Source: an uncultured Chryseobacterium sp. (GTDB lineage: Bacteria > Bacteroidota > Bacteroidia > Flavobacteriales > Weeksellaceae). Taken from it: a DNA stretch of 64,000 nt. Every line of letters starts with the position of its first letter. Within the stretch, counting starts at the first letter, position 1. This document shows positions 34,430 to 42,757 of this stretch, one piece after another. Under the pieces are notes generated by a model. It was given only the letters and a program-made list of their open reading frames with translations, searched no databases and was not told where the DNA came from. The position numbers and the translations under genes are program-made. The DNA is taken from the NCBI GenBank assembly GCA_913776245.1, contig CAJYLO010000025.1:124001-188000 (forward strand), in the 5' to 3' direction.

Positions 34430-35521
34430 TTACAAACTTTCGTAGACCTTCATCAAATCTCGGGCAATTACCTCATCATTAAATTTCTGAACGAACTGCA
34501 AACCTTTTTCTTCACGTCGCTTTCTTTCGGATTCGTTTTCCCAGAGGAACAGGATTTTAGCCCTGATATCATCTACATTTCCAGGATTAACATAGACGGA
34601 ATCCGGTCCGCCGGCTTCAGGCAGGCAACTTGTATTGCTCGTAATCACAACGGTTTCTGAGAACAATGCTTCGATGACAGGAATCCCAAAACCTTCAAAA
34701 AAACTGGGATAGATGAAAATTTCTGCAAGCTTGTAAATCCCCGCCAATTCTTCCATAGAAACACCTGATAGAAACTGAACATCCACATTTCCTTTCCTAA
34801 TTTCTTTCTCTATTAGCTTGAAATATTTAGGTTTTTTTGCCCCAACCACAACTAAAGGAATTTTGGAATCTTTCAAAGCTTTAACAACATTGAGAAGATT
34901 TTTTCTGGGTTCAACAGTTCCTACATTCAACAGAAATCTGTCAGGAAGATTGAATTTTTCTTTGATTTTTTTAAGCGTTTCCTGCGATTGATTTTCTTTA
35001 AAACTAGAATGACAACCTTGATAAACGACTTCGATTTTATCTTCCGGAACTTTCAGATAATGAATAATATCTTGTTTAGTCTGCTCAGAAATTGCGATAA
35101 TTTTATCCGCAGATTGTGCTGCTTTTCTGAATTTCCAAAGGTGAATTTTCCTGTCAAACCAGGAATAATATTCCGGAAATCGCATGAAAATCAAATCGTG
35201 GATCGTTACTACTTTTTTAATCGGTTTTTTATCCCATTTCAGAGGTAATTCTCCAGACAAACCGTGAAAGATATCTGCATCAAGTCCCTGTGCATCAATG
35301 CCCATTTTGAATTGCCTGGACATTGTTCCTTTAGAACTCGGGAGAAATGAGACGTTGGGTAATTTCAGAAATTCTTTACCTTTTTCTGATTGATTTTTAT
35401 TAATAAGAATGTATTGATTTTCCGGAAAAAAAGATGCTAAAATGCGGATCAGATCCCGCGAATAATTTCCCAGGCCTGAACTGTTGTTAAAAAAGCGTTT
35501 GGCATCGTAAGCAATCTTCAT
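34430..35521 (-). CDS. Family 4 glycosyltransferase
   Basis: The product has 363 residues in a GT-B fold layout. The C-terminal half has the nucleotide-sugar site signature FFEGFGIPVIEAL (an E-x7-E type motif) and NVGTVEPRKN. The N-terminal half (YDAKRFFNNSSGLGNYSRDLIRIL) is the acceptor lobe. The ATG at 35521 shares its first base with the last base of the deacetylase stop (TGATG), so the genes are coupled. It is the last gene of a four-gene minus-strand set for a cell-surface glycan; donor and acceptor are unknown. Confidence 0.88.
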   Translation of the reverse strand: MKIAYDAKRFFNNSSGLGNYSRDLIRILASFFPENQYILINKNQSEKGKEFLKLPNVSFLPSSKGTMSRQFKMGIDAQGLDADIFHGLSGELPLKWDKKPIKKVVTIHDLIFMRFPEYYSWFDRKIHLWKFRKAAQSADKIIAISEQTKQDIIHYLKVPEDKIEVVYQGCHSSFKENQSQETLKKIKEKFNLPDRFLLNVGTVEPRKNLLNVVKALKDSKIPLVVVGAKKPKYFKLIEKEIRKGNVDVQFLSGVSMEELAGIYKLAEIFIYPSFFEGFGIPVIEALFSETVVITSNTSCLPEAGGPDSVYVNPGNVDDIRAKILFLWENESERKRREEKGLQFVQKFNDEVIARDLMKVYESL

Positions 35522-36309
35522 CAATTCTTATTTTTTTTGTTCCAATTTTCTAGAAACTCACAAGTTGTAGAAAACTTATAATTATTTTTTTTTGCCCATT
35601 TAACAAAATCATCAAAGCGGTTTTCCATCGCTTTTCCGGTATTTTTGAATGTAAATGCCGGTAATTTATATTTCGGATCAGAGATATCTGCAAATTCCCA
35701 CGGATGAAAATAGATGTTTAAAAATCCGGTAGATTTCAAAGACAATTTTGACAGAAATTTATAGAGCCATAACGGAAAGTTATGAAAACTGAGCCAAAAC
35801 AATGGAATTCTAAACATTGTGGAAACCGAAGCCGGAAACTGCAACACTTTTTTTTGCCAGAAAGGTTTTCTGCTGACATTGAAATTATTATACCGACCTG
35901 GCAAGTAAGTCGGATTAATGGAGGAATTATAAAAATAACCTGCATCGGAAACCGCATCATCTGAAACCGGGCTCATCCTCGGCATCCTTAAACCTTTCAC
36001 TGTTGTATCAAACAGCTTCTCTAGTTCCAGCCTGGATTCCAGCAAATGTTTTTCATCAAAATCAGAATGAAACCAGGTGTGGGAAGCGAGTTCATGACCT
36101 TCGGAAAGCAATTGCTGAACCAAGTCCTGATTATTCTCTGCAAAAACTACTGTTGAGAAAAAAGTGGCTTTTACATCATTATTTTTCAAAATCCTGAGAA
36201 TATTCTGCAAGCCTTTCCTGGAAACCGCCAGTTGTTCCTCCAAAGGAATTTCGCCGTTATATTCCAAAGGCATATCAAATTCTTCAATATCGAAACTGAG
36301 TAAAATCAT
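35521..36309 (-). CDS. Polysaccharide deacetylase-family protein
   Basis: The product has 262 residues. It belongs to the NodB-homology group: it starts with the motif SFDIEEFD (metal/catalytic aspartate), later shows KATFFSTV and HELASHTWFHSDF (metal histidines H-x3-H), and ends with YFHPWEF. It should remove acetyl groups from an N-acetylated sugar or polymer. There is no signal peptide, so it probably acts on a lipid-linked or nascent glycan in the cytoplasm. It starts 3 bases after the preceding GT2 stop and overlaps the next glycosyltransferase. Confidence 0.85.
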   Translation of the reverse strand: MILLSFDIEEFDMPLEYNGEIPLEEQLAVSRKGLQNILRILKNNDVKATFFSTVVFAENNQDLVQQLLSEGHELASHTWFHSDFDEKHLLESRLELEKLFDTTVKGLRMPRMSPVSDDAVSDAGYFYNSSINPTYLPGRYNNFNVSRKPFWQKKVLQFPASVSTMFRIPLFWLSFHNFPLWLYKFLSKLSLKSTGFLNIYFHPWEFADISDPKYKLPAFTFKNTGKAMENRFDDFVKWAKKNNYKFSTTCEFLENWNKKNKN

Positions 36310-36312
36310 GGA

Positions 36313-37239
36313 TTAAAAATTTTTCGAGCGTACAATGTATGTCGGCCTGTCTTTGATTTGTTTGAAAATTTTTCCCATATAAATTCCTAAAATCCCGAGG
36401 ATCGTGAGCTGTAGTCCTCCGAAGAATACAACCGTCATAATCAGGGATGCCCAGCCTGATATTTCTGATTCATTATAAAATGAATAAAAAACATAGACAA
36501 AATATACCACTGGCGATAAAAAAGAAAAGAAAAAACCAAGATATGCTGCCAGATAAAGCGGTTTTACACTGAATGCTGTAATGCCTGTAAAGGCAAAACG
36601 GAGCATTTTTCCAAAGCTGTATTTGCTCACCCCGGAAAACCTGTCAGCCGCAACAAAATCAATCGAATACTGCCTGAAGCCAATCCATTTAACAAGACCT
36701 CTCAGGAAAATATCAGACTCGCCGGTTCTCCTTATAACTTCTACAACGGAAGCATCTAACAATCTGAAGTCAGAACTTCCTTTTTCTAACTCAACGTCTG
36801 ATAATCCTGATAAAATATGATAGAAGAAATCTGATGTTTTTCTTTTAAAAAAGCTGATGTTTTTAGAATATTTTCTGATAGTATAGACAATATCAAAACC
36901 TTCTTCCCATTTTCTGATCATGTCAGGAATCAGAATCGGCGGATGCTGAAGATCCGCATCCATAGAAATCACAGCATTTCCGTCAGCATAATCCATTCCT
37001 GCTTTTACGGCATTCTGATGTCCGAAATTACGGGAAAACTCGATATATTTAACTTCGTGACATTCTAAGGCTAACTTTTCAAGATGCTGTTGGGTGTGAT
37101 CACGGCTACCATCATTAACAAAGATAATTTCGTAATTATAATCAGTCAGAGTCTGAAAAACTTTTCTGATCTCAGAATGAATCAAGGATAAATTCCCTTC
37201 CTCATTATAAGCCGGTATAACTATGGATATTTTTTTCAT
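36313..37239 (-). CDS. GtrB/DPM1-like family 2 glycosyltransferase
   Basis: The product has 308 residues. The GT-A domain opens SIVIPAYNEEGNL and has the metal motif MDADLQHPP near residue 94. Two C-terminal helices (about 228-252 and 262-286) anchor it, as in GtrB/ArnC enzymes that move a sugar from a nucleotide donor to undecaprenyl or dolichyl phosphate. It lies 12 bases after the GT87-like gene, whose product could use that lipid-linked sugar. Confidence 0.88.
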   Translation of the reverse strand: MKKISIVIPAYNEEGNLSLIHSEIRKVFQTLTDYNYEIIFVNDGSRDHTQQHLEKLALECHEVKYIEFSRNFGHQNAVKAGMDYADGNAVISMDADLQHPPILIPDMIRKWEEGFDIVYTIRKYSKNISFFKRKTSDFFYHILSGLSDVELEKGSSDFRLLDASVVEVIRRTGESDIFLRGLVKWIGFRQYSIDFVAADRFSGVSKYSFGKMLRFAFTGITAFSVKPLYLAAYLGFFFSFLSPVVYFVYVFYSFYNESEISGWASLIMTVVFFGGLQLTILGILGIYMGKIFKQIKDRPTYIVRSKNF

Positions 37240-37251
37240 CGCAGTGCCTCG

Positions 37252-38421
37252 TTAATTGAGTTTATAATCTTTTTCAAAATCTTTGGTCAGCAGTTCATAC
37301 ATCACCCTGAACCAAACTACAATGCAAGGAATCGCTTTAGTAGAATATTTTACAAAAACCTCTTCTTTTATGGATTTCGGAAACAGATCTGAAAAGGCAA
37401 AACACGTAAAAATCATCACGAAAATTAATATCCCGACATCTACTTTTGAAATTGTCTTCTGCATCAAAAACCAGATCATAACGCCTGCAACTGCAATTAT
37501 GTAGGTTGGACCTTCTGAACCCGAACTGAATAGCACAACAAATAATAATGTTGAAGCCAGAATCATCATTTGAAAACTTAGATTTTTGTATTGGCTGATT
37601 CTGAGGTAAGGTGTCATAAAAAGCATGAAACCGGGAGTAAGGAATACAAGATTTGAAATGCTTGCATCTTGTAAAATTCTTCTTACAACACCCATTAATG
37701 AATAATCCTGACGTGTTCCTAAAACCTGATTCGAGAGATTTTTTTCGGAAAGAGAAGTATACCAGTCAAAGTAAGATTGAAGCCCAAATTTCGGACTGGA
37801 AATAAGCATTGGTAAAAGAAAAAACAAGATAGCAATGATAATTAAACCAATAATAAACCGAAGTTTATTTTTGATGAAAAAAAATGCCGAAAGCCCAACA
37901 ATTCCATAAATTTTTACAAAAGTTCCAATCAGAATAGCGACTGCGGATTTTGTTTCTTTTCTTTCGTAGATGTAAATTGCGGACAGCATAATAATTCCGG
38001 TAAGCGCAATATTAAACTGATAAGATACCGCAGCAGTAATGAATTCCTGAAGACATAGCCATGCAAAAAAAGATTTTTTTCTATCTGAAAACGGAAACTT
38101 GTAAATGGCATACAGAAAAACCATTGTAACCGCAACATTCCAGAGAATACAGCCCAGCCAGTCCGGCATCAGTGCAAAAGGAGCAATCAGCAGGCTAAAA
38201 AAAACGCCATAGTGATTACTGTCAAAAAACAGATCGGGATATTGTAAGAAAATATTTTTTTCCTGCAAAGTGTTGTGGAATACATTCTTGAAAATCAAAT
38301 AATTATTATAATTACCAACGCCTCTATTATACTTGCTGAAGGCGGTAATTGCTGCAATTATAATATAAATTACAAATATGATTCTGTAATCCGAAATGAA
38401 TTTGATAAACTTTTGCTTCAC
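37252..38421 (-). CDS. GT87/DUF2029-like polytopic glycosyltransferase
   Basis: The product has 389 residues with about ten transmembrane helices, starting at GTG; no nearby ATG is in frame. The motif region near residue 60 (DLFFDSNHYGVFFSLLIAPFALMPDW) resembles the loop of DUF2029/GT87 alpha-mannosyltransferases, which use a lipid-phosphate sugar. It is the first gene of the glycan set. Distance to dapD is 62 bases, with a hairpin between. Confidence 0.7.
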   Translation of the reverse strand: MKQKFIKFISDYRIIFVIYIIIAAITAFSKYNRGVGNYNNYLIFKNVFHNTLQEKNIFLQYPDLFFDSNHYGVFFSLLIAPFALMPDWLGCILWNVAVTMVFLYAIYKFPFSDRKKSFFAWLCLQEFITAAVSYQFNIALTGIIMLSAIYIYERKETKSAVAILIGTFVKIYGIVGLSAFFFIKNKLRFIIGLIIIAILFFLLPMLISSPKFGLQSYFDWYTSLSEKNLSNQVLGTRQDYSLMGVVRRILQDASISNLVFLTPGFMLFMTPYLRISQYKNLSFQMMILASTLLFVVLFSSGSEGPTYIIAVAGVMIWFLMQKTISKVDVGILIFVMIFTCFAFSDLFPKSIKEEVFVKYSTKAIPCIVVWFRVMYELLTKDFEKDYKLN

Positions 38422-38440
38422 GATCTGGCTATTAGCATTG

Positions 38441-38464
38441 AAAAACTACCTGTCCGGAGACAGG
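38441..38464 (-). terminator. Hairpin terminator between dapD and the glycan genes
   Basis: CCTGTC-CGGA-GACAGG is followed on the minus strand by TAGTTTTT. The stem is short (6 bp) and may be leaky. Confidence 0.5.
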
Positions 38465-38483
38465 CAATTTTGTTTATATTTTT

Positions 38484-39296
38484 CTAAACAGCAACATTGT
38501 TTTCTCTCAAAGCGTCATTGAGAGATGTTTTCTTATCTGTAGATTCTTTTCTTTTACCTATAATCAAGGCGCAGGGAACTTGATATTCTCCTGCAGGAAA
38601 CTTCTTCGTGTAACTTCCCGGAATCACGACACATCTTTCCGGAACGTAACCTTTCATTTCCACAGGCTCATCTCCTGTTACATCTATGATTTTAGTAGAC
38701 ATTGTGAGGCATACATTGGCTCCCAAAACGGCTTCTTTACCAACGCGAACACCTTCAACAACGATACAACGTGACCCAATAAATGCATCATCCTCGATGA
38801 TTACCGGCGCAGCCTGCAAAGGCTCCAGCACACCACCAATTCCTACACCACCACTGAGGTGAACATTTTTACCGATCTGCGCGCAGCTTCCGACCGTAGC
38901 CCAAGTGTCAACCATTGTCCCGGAATCTACATAAGCACCTATATTGACATAAGATGGCATCATAATCACACCGCTAGCCACAAAACTTCCGTGTCTTGCG
39001 ATAGCGTGAGGAACCACTCGCACGCCTTTCTCCGCATAGTTTTTCTTCAAAGGAATTTTATCATGAAATTCGAATGGACCAACTTCTATGGTTTCCATAG
39101 TCTGGATCGGGAAATACATCACGACACCTTTTTTCACCCATTCATTGATCTGCCAGCCATTCTCAGTAGGCTCAGCTGTTCTTAATTCTCCTGCATCCAG
39201 CTTTGCAACTACTTCTCTCACTGCACTCTGATACTCTTCTTCTTTCAATAGTTCCCGGTTATCCCAAGCTTTTTCGATTTTTTCCTGTAAAGACAT
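38484..39296 (-). CDS. dapD: 2,3,4,5-tetrahydropyridine-2,6-dicarboxylate N-succinyltransferase
   Basis: The product has 270 residues. A left-handed beta-helix of hexapeptide repeats covers about residues 100-215 (SGVIMMPSYVNIGAYVDSG...). GTMVDTWATVGSCAQIGKNVHLSGG and the C-terminal VPCALIIGKR are DapD signatures. It succinylates tetrahydrodipicolinate in the lysine/meso-DAP pathway for peptidoglycan. Other dap genes are not in the window. Confidence 0.96.
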   Translation of the reverse strand: MSLQEKIEKAWDNRELLKEEEYQSAVREVVAKLDAGELRTAEPTENGWQINEWVKKGVVMYFPIQTMETIEVGPFEFHDKIPLKKNYAEKGVRVVPHAIARHGSFVASGVIMMPSYVNIGAYVDSGTMVDTWATVGSCAQIGKNVHLSGGVGIGGVLEPLQAAPVIIEDDAFIGSRCIVVEGVRVGKEAVLGANVCLTMSTKIIDVTGDEPVEMKGYVPERCVVIPGSYTKKFPAGEYQVPCALIIGKRKESTDKKTSLNDALRENNVAV

Positions 39297-39347
39297 ACTT
39301 TATAAATGATAATTGATTAATGATAGTTGATTCTATTATATAAAAAA

Positions 39348-39370
39348 GTCCAATAAAAAAATTATTGAAC
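39348..39370 (-). terminator. Terminator of the NlpC/P60 lipoprotein gene
   Basis: GTCCAATAA and TTATTGAAC (one mismatch) flank an A run; on the minus strand the hairpin is followed by TTTTTT. Confidence 0.7.
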
Positions 39371-39405
39371 CTCTCCATATTACAACCGTAGCAAAAATAA
39401 TAAAT

Positions 39406-39942
39406 CTAAAGCACACTTCTTGCAAAAAGAAATGCTTTGTTCCAATATGCCTCGTTAAGCGAAGAAATAATCACGCCTTTGGATGTGGATGAATGGATGA
39501 ATGTTATTTCGCCGCCATTCATAATCTCGTGAACAATTCCCACGTGAGAGATCGTAGAACCGCCCGCAGTCGCAAAGAACAGCAGATCGCCCGGCTTCAC
39601 TCTTGAAATATCCACTGCATCACCGGCTCTTGCCTGATCCTGGGATCTTCTGGGAAGTTTCATATTATTCTCATCAAAGACTTTGCAGACGAGACCGGAG
39701 CAGTCAAATCCCGCTTTGGTATTTCCTGCATATTTATAAGGCGTTCCGAGATAATTTTCAGCATCTGTGACTACTGCAGCTCTCTTTCCGGAAACGTTGC
39801 CTGAATAAACTGAATTCAGCTTTTTAATATTGACAGCTTTGGAAGATGCAGGTTTTTTATAGGAATATTTTTTTGCAGAATGGGATGTTCCGCAAGATAT
39901 CAGAAATATTGAAAAGATAATTACAAGTACAGCGTTTTTCAT
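39406..39942 (-). CDS. NlpC/P60 peptidoglycan hydrolase lipoprotein
   Basis: The product has 178 residues from the ATG at 39942, which gives a clean lipoprotein signal with lipobox LISC. An upstream ATG at 39972 adds ten residues before it. The NlpC/P60 domain has catalytic Cys in FDCSGL, His in SHVGIV, and a third polar residue in FIHSS. It should cleave peptide bonds in peptidoglycan from the periplasmic side. Its own -7 box and terminator make it monocistronic. Confidence 0.9.
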   Translation of the reverse strand: MKNAVLVIIFSIFLISCGTSHSAKKYSYKKPASSKAVNIKKLNSVYSGNVSGKRAAVVTDAENYLGTPYKYAGNTKAGFDCSGLVCKVFDENNMKLPRRSQDQARAGDAVDISRVKPGDLLFFATAGGSTISHVGIVHEIMNGGEITFIHSSTSKGVIISSLNEAYWNKAFLFARSVL

Positions 39943-39996
39943 GTGACATTTAAAATAGTAATTTTCCTTCAATAGCAGCTATTTTTAGTTGAGTAA

Positions 39997-40004
39997 CAAA
40001 AATA
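39997..40004 (-). promoter_or_regulatory. -7 box (TATTTTTG) for the NlpC/P60 lipoprotein
   Basis: CAAAAATA on the plus strand is an exact TAnnTTTG on the minus strand, 54 bases before the ATG. Confidence 0.5.
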
Positions 40005-40061
40005 GCACAGATAACTTATTAAACCAAATACTTGAATAAAAATCGTGAGATTAGACAGATT

Positions 40062-42047
40062 CTATCTCTCTTTCATCTTTCCGTTTTTGTACCTCTCGCT
40101 CGCAGTCTGATAATAGGAAATAGTCTGTTTCACGAGATCATTATTCTTATTTTTAATTTCAGTAAGAGCCCTGTCTGCACCGGAAACATTGAATTGCTTC
40201 ACTCTTTTTCTGTCATCAATCTGAGTAAAAACATCATTTTTCAATAATCCCAGCGTCCTGTAATTGCCGATAAATGCTCTTTCTTCTCCAGGCTTGGTTT
40301 TGTTAATATCTTTTCCGTAAAGACTTGTTGTATAATTCCAGTTCAGGTAACCAAAAAGCGTCGGCATTACATCAATCTGAGAAGTCAGGCGATCAATTTT
40401 TTCGGGGCTATTGCCGGAATTGTAGATGATTGCCGGAATGTGATGCTTGGCAATATTGATTTCCCATTTACCAGCACTGCTTGCACAGTGATCTGCTACA
40501 ATCACAAAAACGGTATTGCTGAACCAAGGCTTCTTTTGAGCATCTGCGATAAATTTCCCCAAGGCATAATCCGTATATTTTACTGCGCCTTCCCTTTCGC
40601 CTTGCGGAAGATCAATCTTGCCATTCGGAAAAGTATAAGGCTTGTGATTGGAAGTCGTCATCACAAACTGGAAAAACGGTTTCTTATTTTTCGTGCTTAT
40701 ATCGGCATATTTAATAGCCTGTCTGTAAATATCCTCATCGCATATTCCCCAGGCATTTTCGAAGCTCACCTCGTTATCAGCGATATTATACCGGTGTGTT
40801 TTGATATCTTCTGATAGAGGATTGCCTCGGTTTCTGTCTACAATGTCAAAACCCTGTCCACCGAAAAAGTTGTTCATATTATCAAAATAACCATCACCAC
40901 CATAAATAAAATAGGGCTGATAGTTTTTCTGTCTCAGAATTGTGGCTATGGAAAACAGATTCTGGTTGTCCGGCCTTCTCACGATACTGTTTCCGGGCGT
41001 TGGCGGCACTGATAATGTCAAAGCTTCCATTCCGCGGACGGTTCTGGTCCCTGTTGCATAAAGATTGGTAAAGAAAATACTTTCATTGGCAAGCCTGTCG
41101 TAGTTTGGCGTCAGGTTGCCTTTATTTCCAAATGCCGTAAGAAAATCTGCACTGAAACTTTCTATTGCAACCAAAATAATATTCGGATTCTGGATTCCGT
41201 TTCCAGCTGTGGCTCTCGAAATATCATCATAAACAGAAGACCGGTACTTTTGATTGTCTTGCAAAAGATCTTTTTTGACAATAGGGTAAGCTTCTCTATC
41301 CGAAAGTGTAGGATAAAAAGTCTGATAATCCAGCTCATTGGACTGAAAAGCAGAGATAAATGAAAATGCTCCGTTCTTACCCACTTCATTAATGACAAGA
41401 TTATTGCTGAAATCGGCCAGTTTATTTTTCATTGTAAATCCCAATACAGTAGTTACAATCAAAATGGGAATCGCATAATAAGCCCGTTTTCCAAATGAAA
41501 TTCTGGATGTAAAAGTATGTTTGAAAGCATTCAGCTTTTTTAGTAATACAAAGGTTCCTATTACCAACCCGAGTAATATTGCAATAATCAGCGGTAAAGG
41601 ATAGGATTGGTTGATGTTTTCAATAACTTCATAAGTGTAAATCAGATAATCTACTGCTATAAAATTAAATCGAACACCAAACTCATCCCAAAAAGGGATC
41701 TCAGCCAGTAAACTGAAATAAATGATGATAAATATAATTGTCAGGTACAAATATGTAAAAACCTTGTCAAAAACAGAACCTATCAACTTTTTAGGGAGGA
41801 TCAACAGATAGATTGAATAGATTGCCAAAAATGATAAGCCGATTGTAAGATCATATAAAAATCCGGTGAAAAAAGCGCGGAGAATATGAAGCAGATTAAA
41901 ATCAGCATCTGCGGACGACCATATCAGGAAAACTAACCGAATGAGGAATGAAAGACAAATGTAAAGACAAAGTACCGAAAAAAGCACTGAAAACCTGCCG
42001 GAAAAAAGATTGCTCAGCTTATTATTCAAGCTATTTTTTGAGTTCAT
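40062..42047 (-). CDS. LTA synthase-like phosphoglycerol transferase/sulfatase-fold enzyme
   Basis: The product has 661 residues from the ATG at 42047. Five N-terminal transmembrane helices (about residues 20-230) precede a periplasmic alkaline-phosphatase/sulfatase-fold domain. The catalytic Thr is in GTRTVRGMEA, and a late metal site is in VADHCASSAGKWEINIAKHHIP. The layout is that of LtaS and of OpgB/MdoB. Gram-negative Bacteroidota have no lipoteichoic acid, so the substrate is probably an envelope glycan or lipid decorated with a phospho-group; that is inference. Confidence 0.88.
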   Translation of the reverse strand: MNSKNSLNNKLSNLFSGRFSVLFSVLCLYICLSFLIRLVFLIWSSADADFNLLHILRAFFTGFLYDLTIGLSFLAIYSIYLLILPKKLIGSVFDKVFTYLYLTIIFIIIYFSLLAEIPFWDEFGVRFNFIAVDYLIYTYEVIENINQSYPLPLIIAILLGLVIGTFVLLKKLNAFKHTFTSRISFGKRAYYAIPILIVTTVLGFTMKNKLADFSNNLVINEVGKNGAFSFISAFQSNELDYQTFYPTLSDREAYPIVKKDLLQDNQKYRSSVYDDISRATAGNGIQNPNIILVAIESFSADFLTAFGNKGNLTPNYDRLANESIFFTNLYATGTRTVRGMEALTLSVPPTPGNSIVRRPDNQNLFSIATILRQKNYQPYFIYGGDGYFDNMNNFFGGQGFDIVDRNRGNPLSEDIKTHRYNIADNEVSFENAWGICDEDIYRQAIKYADISTKNKKPFFQFVMTTSNHKPYTFPNGKIDLPQGEREGAVKYTDYALGKFIADAQKKPWFSNTVFVIVADHCASSAGKWEINIAKHHIPAIIYNSGNSPEKIDRLTSQIDVMPTLFGYLNWNYTTSLYGKDINKTKPGEERAFIGNYRTLGLLKNDVFTQIDDRKRVKQFNVSGADRALTEIKNKNNDLVKQTISYYQTASERYKNGKMKER

Positions 42048-42052
42048 ACTGA

Positions 42053-42060
42053 CAAAATTA
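42053..42060 (-). promoter_or_regulatory. Possible -7 box (TAATTTTG) next to the LTA-synthase-like start
   Basis: CAAAATTA matches TAnnTTTG on the minus strand but sits only 5 bases before the ATG, which would make the message leaderless. It may be chance. Confidence 0.25.
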
Positions 42061-42161
42061 TTATGAGCGCAAATTACTAACTTAAATTTACAATCATTCT
42101 TTTTTATCAATAATTTATGATAAGCTCTCCAGGAGTTTGAGAAATTATGAAGAAAATAAGA

Positions 42162-42176
42162 GGGCAACTAGTGCCC
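42162..42176 (-). other. Hairpin downstream of the tRNA-Ala terminator
   Basis: On the minus strand GGGCA-CTAGT-TGCCC is followed by TCTTATTTTC, a terminator-like hairpin about 75 bases beyond the tRNA-Ala terminator. It could end a small RNA or read-through transcript in the 42177-42251 stretch, where I see no ORF. Confidence 0.4.
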
Positions 42177-42251
42177 CCTTCAATCAATAATCGGATTCTA
42201 TGAACTCGATTACAGTAACAAAGTGAGTGCAATTTTTTTGCCAAAAAACAA

Positions 42252-42280
42252 AACAATCTCCTGAAATTCAGAAGATTGTT
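42252..42280 (-). terminator. Terminator of tRNA-Ala
   Basis: On the minus strand AACAATCTTCTGAA and TTCAGGAGATTGTT pair with one mismatch, followed by TTGTTTTTT. Confidence 0.85.
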
Positions 42281-42287
42281 AAAAATG

Positions 42288-42361
42288 TGGAGAATACGGG
42301 GATCGAACCCGTCACCTTTAGACTGCCAGTCTAACGCTCTAGCCAGATGAGCTAATTCCCC
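42288..42361 (-). tRNA. tRNA-Ala (anticodon GGC)
   Basis: The cloverleaf has 74 bases. The acceptor GGGGAAT pairs with ATTCTCC (one G-U), the D arm is TTAGCTCATCTGGCTAGAGC, the anticodon stem-loop is TTAGA-CTGGCAG-TCTAA with GGC at 34-36, and the T arm is CGGGTTCGATCCCCG. No CCA is encoded. It is a single tRNA with its own terminator; a one-mismatch -7 box (TATCATTG) lies at 42372-42379. Confidence 0.95.
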
Positions 42362-42404
42362 AATGGTTTTGCAATGATAAGGATTTTTTTTAACCCACAA
42401 AAAA

Positions 42405-42434
42405 AAATCGGGCTCAAAAATTTGAGCCCGATTT
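42405..42434 (-). terminator. Terminator of the DUF2007 gene
   Basis: A perfect 14-bp stem (AAATCGGGCTCAAA) with a 2-base loop is followed on the minus strand by nine T. Confidence 0.95.
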
Positions 42435-42464
42435 CTGTAAAACGTAAAATTTAAAAATATGAAA

Positions 42465-42692
42465 TCAATTTTGGTTTGATTTTAAATATTCATCAATAAT
42501 TTCGAAAGCTTTTTTTTCGTCTTTTATATCCACTTTAATAAAAGTATTGGTTGCAGTGGGTGTGGAAAGAAAACTAAGATAAGAATTCTCTACATCACAC
42601 TTTATTCCTGCATCTTCCAGCCTGGATTTCATCAGCTGGATCTCCTGCGGGCTGCTGCTTTCGTATACAGCCACTCTTGTTGTTGCATCCAT
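42465..42692 (-). CDS. DUF2007-type small protein
   Basis: The product has 75 residues. VAVYESSSPQEIQLMKSRLEDAGIKCDVEN is the usual pattern of DUF2007 ('putative signal transducing protein'), a small ferredoxin-like fold without known activity. It lies 65 bases downstream of the lysine aminotransferase and may be read from the same transcript; a 10-bp inverted repeat (AGATTTTGAT...ATCAAAATCT, 42700-42749) sits in the gap. Confidence 0.75.
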   Translation of the reverse strand: MDATTRVAVYESSSPQEIQLMKSRLEDAGIKCDVENSYLSFLSTPTATNTFIKVDIKDEKKAFEIIDEYLKSNQN

Positions 42693-42757
42693 AATTTTAA
42701 GATTTTGATTTTAAAAGCAAAGCAATTTACGAAAAAAATATCAAAATCTGAAATTCC

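Noticed and set aside
42107-42400. 97-codon minus-strand ORF over tRNA-Ala
   Set aside because: It reads through the tRNA and its terminator; the frame is incidental.
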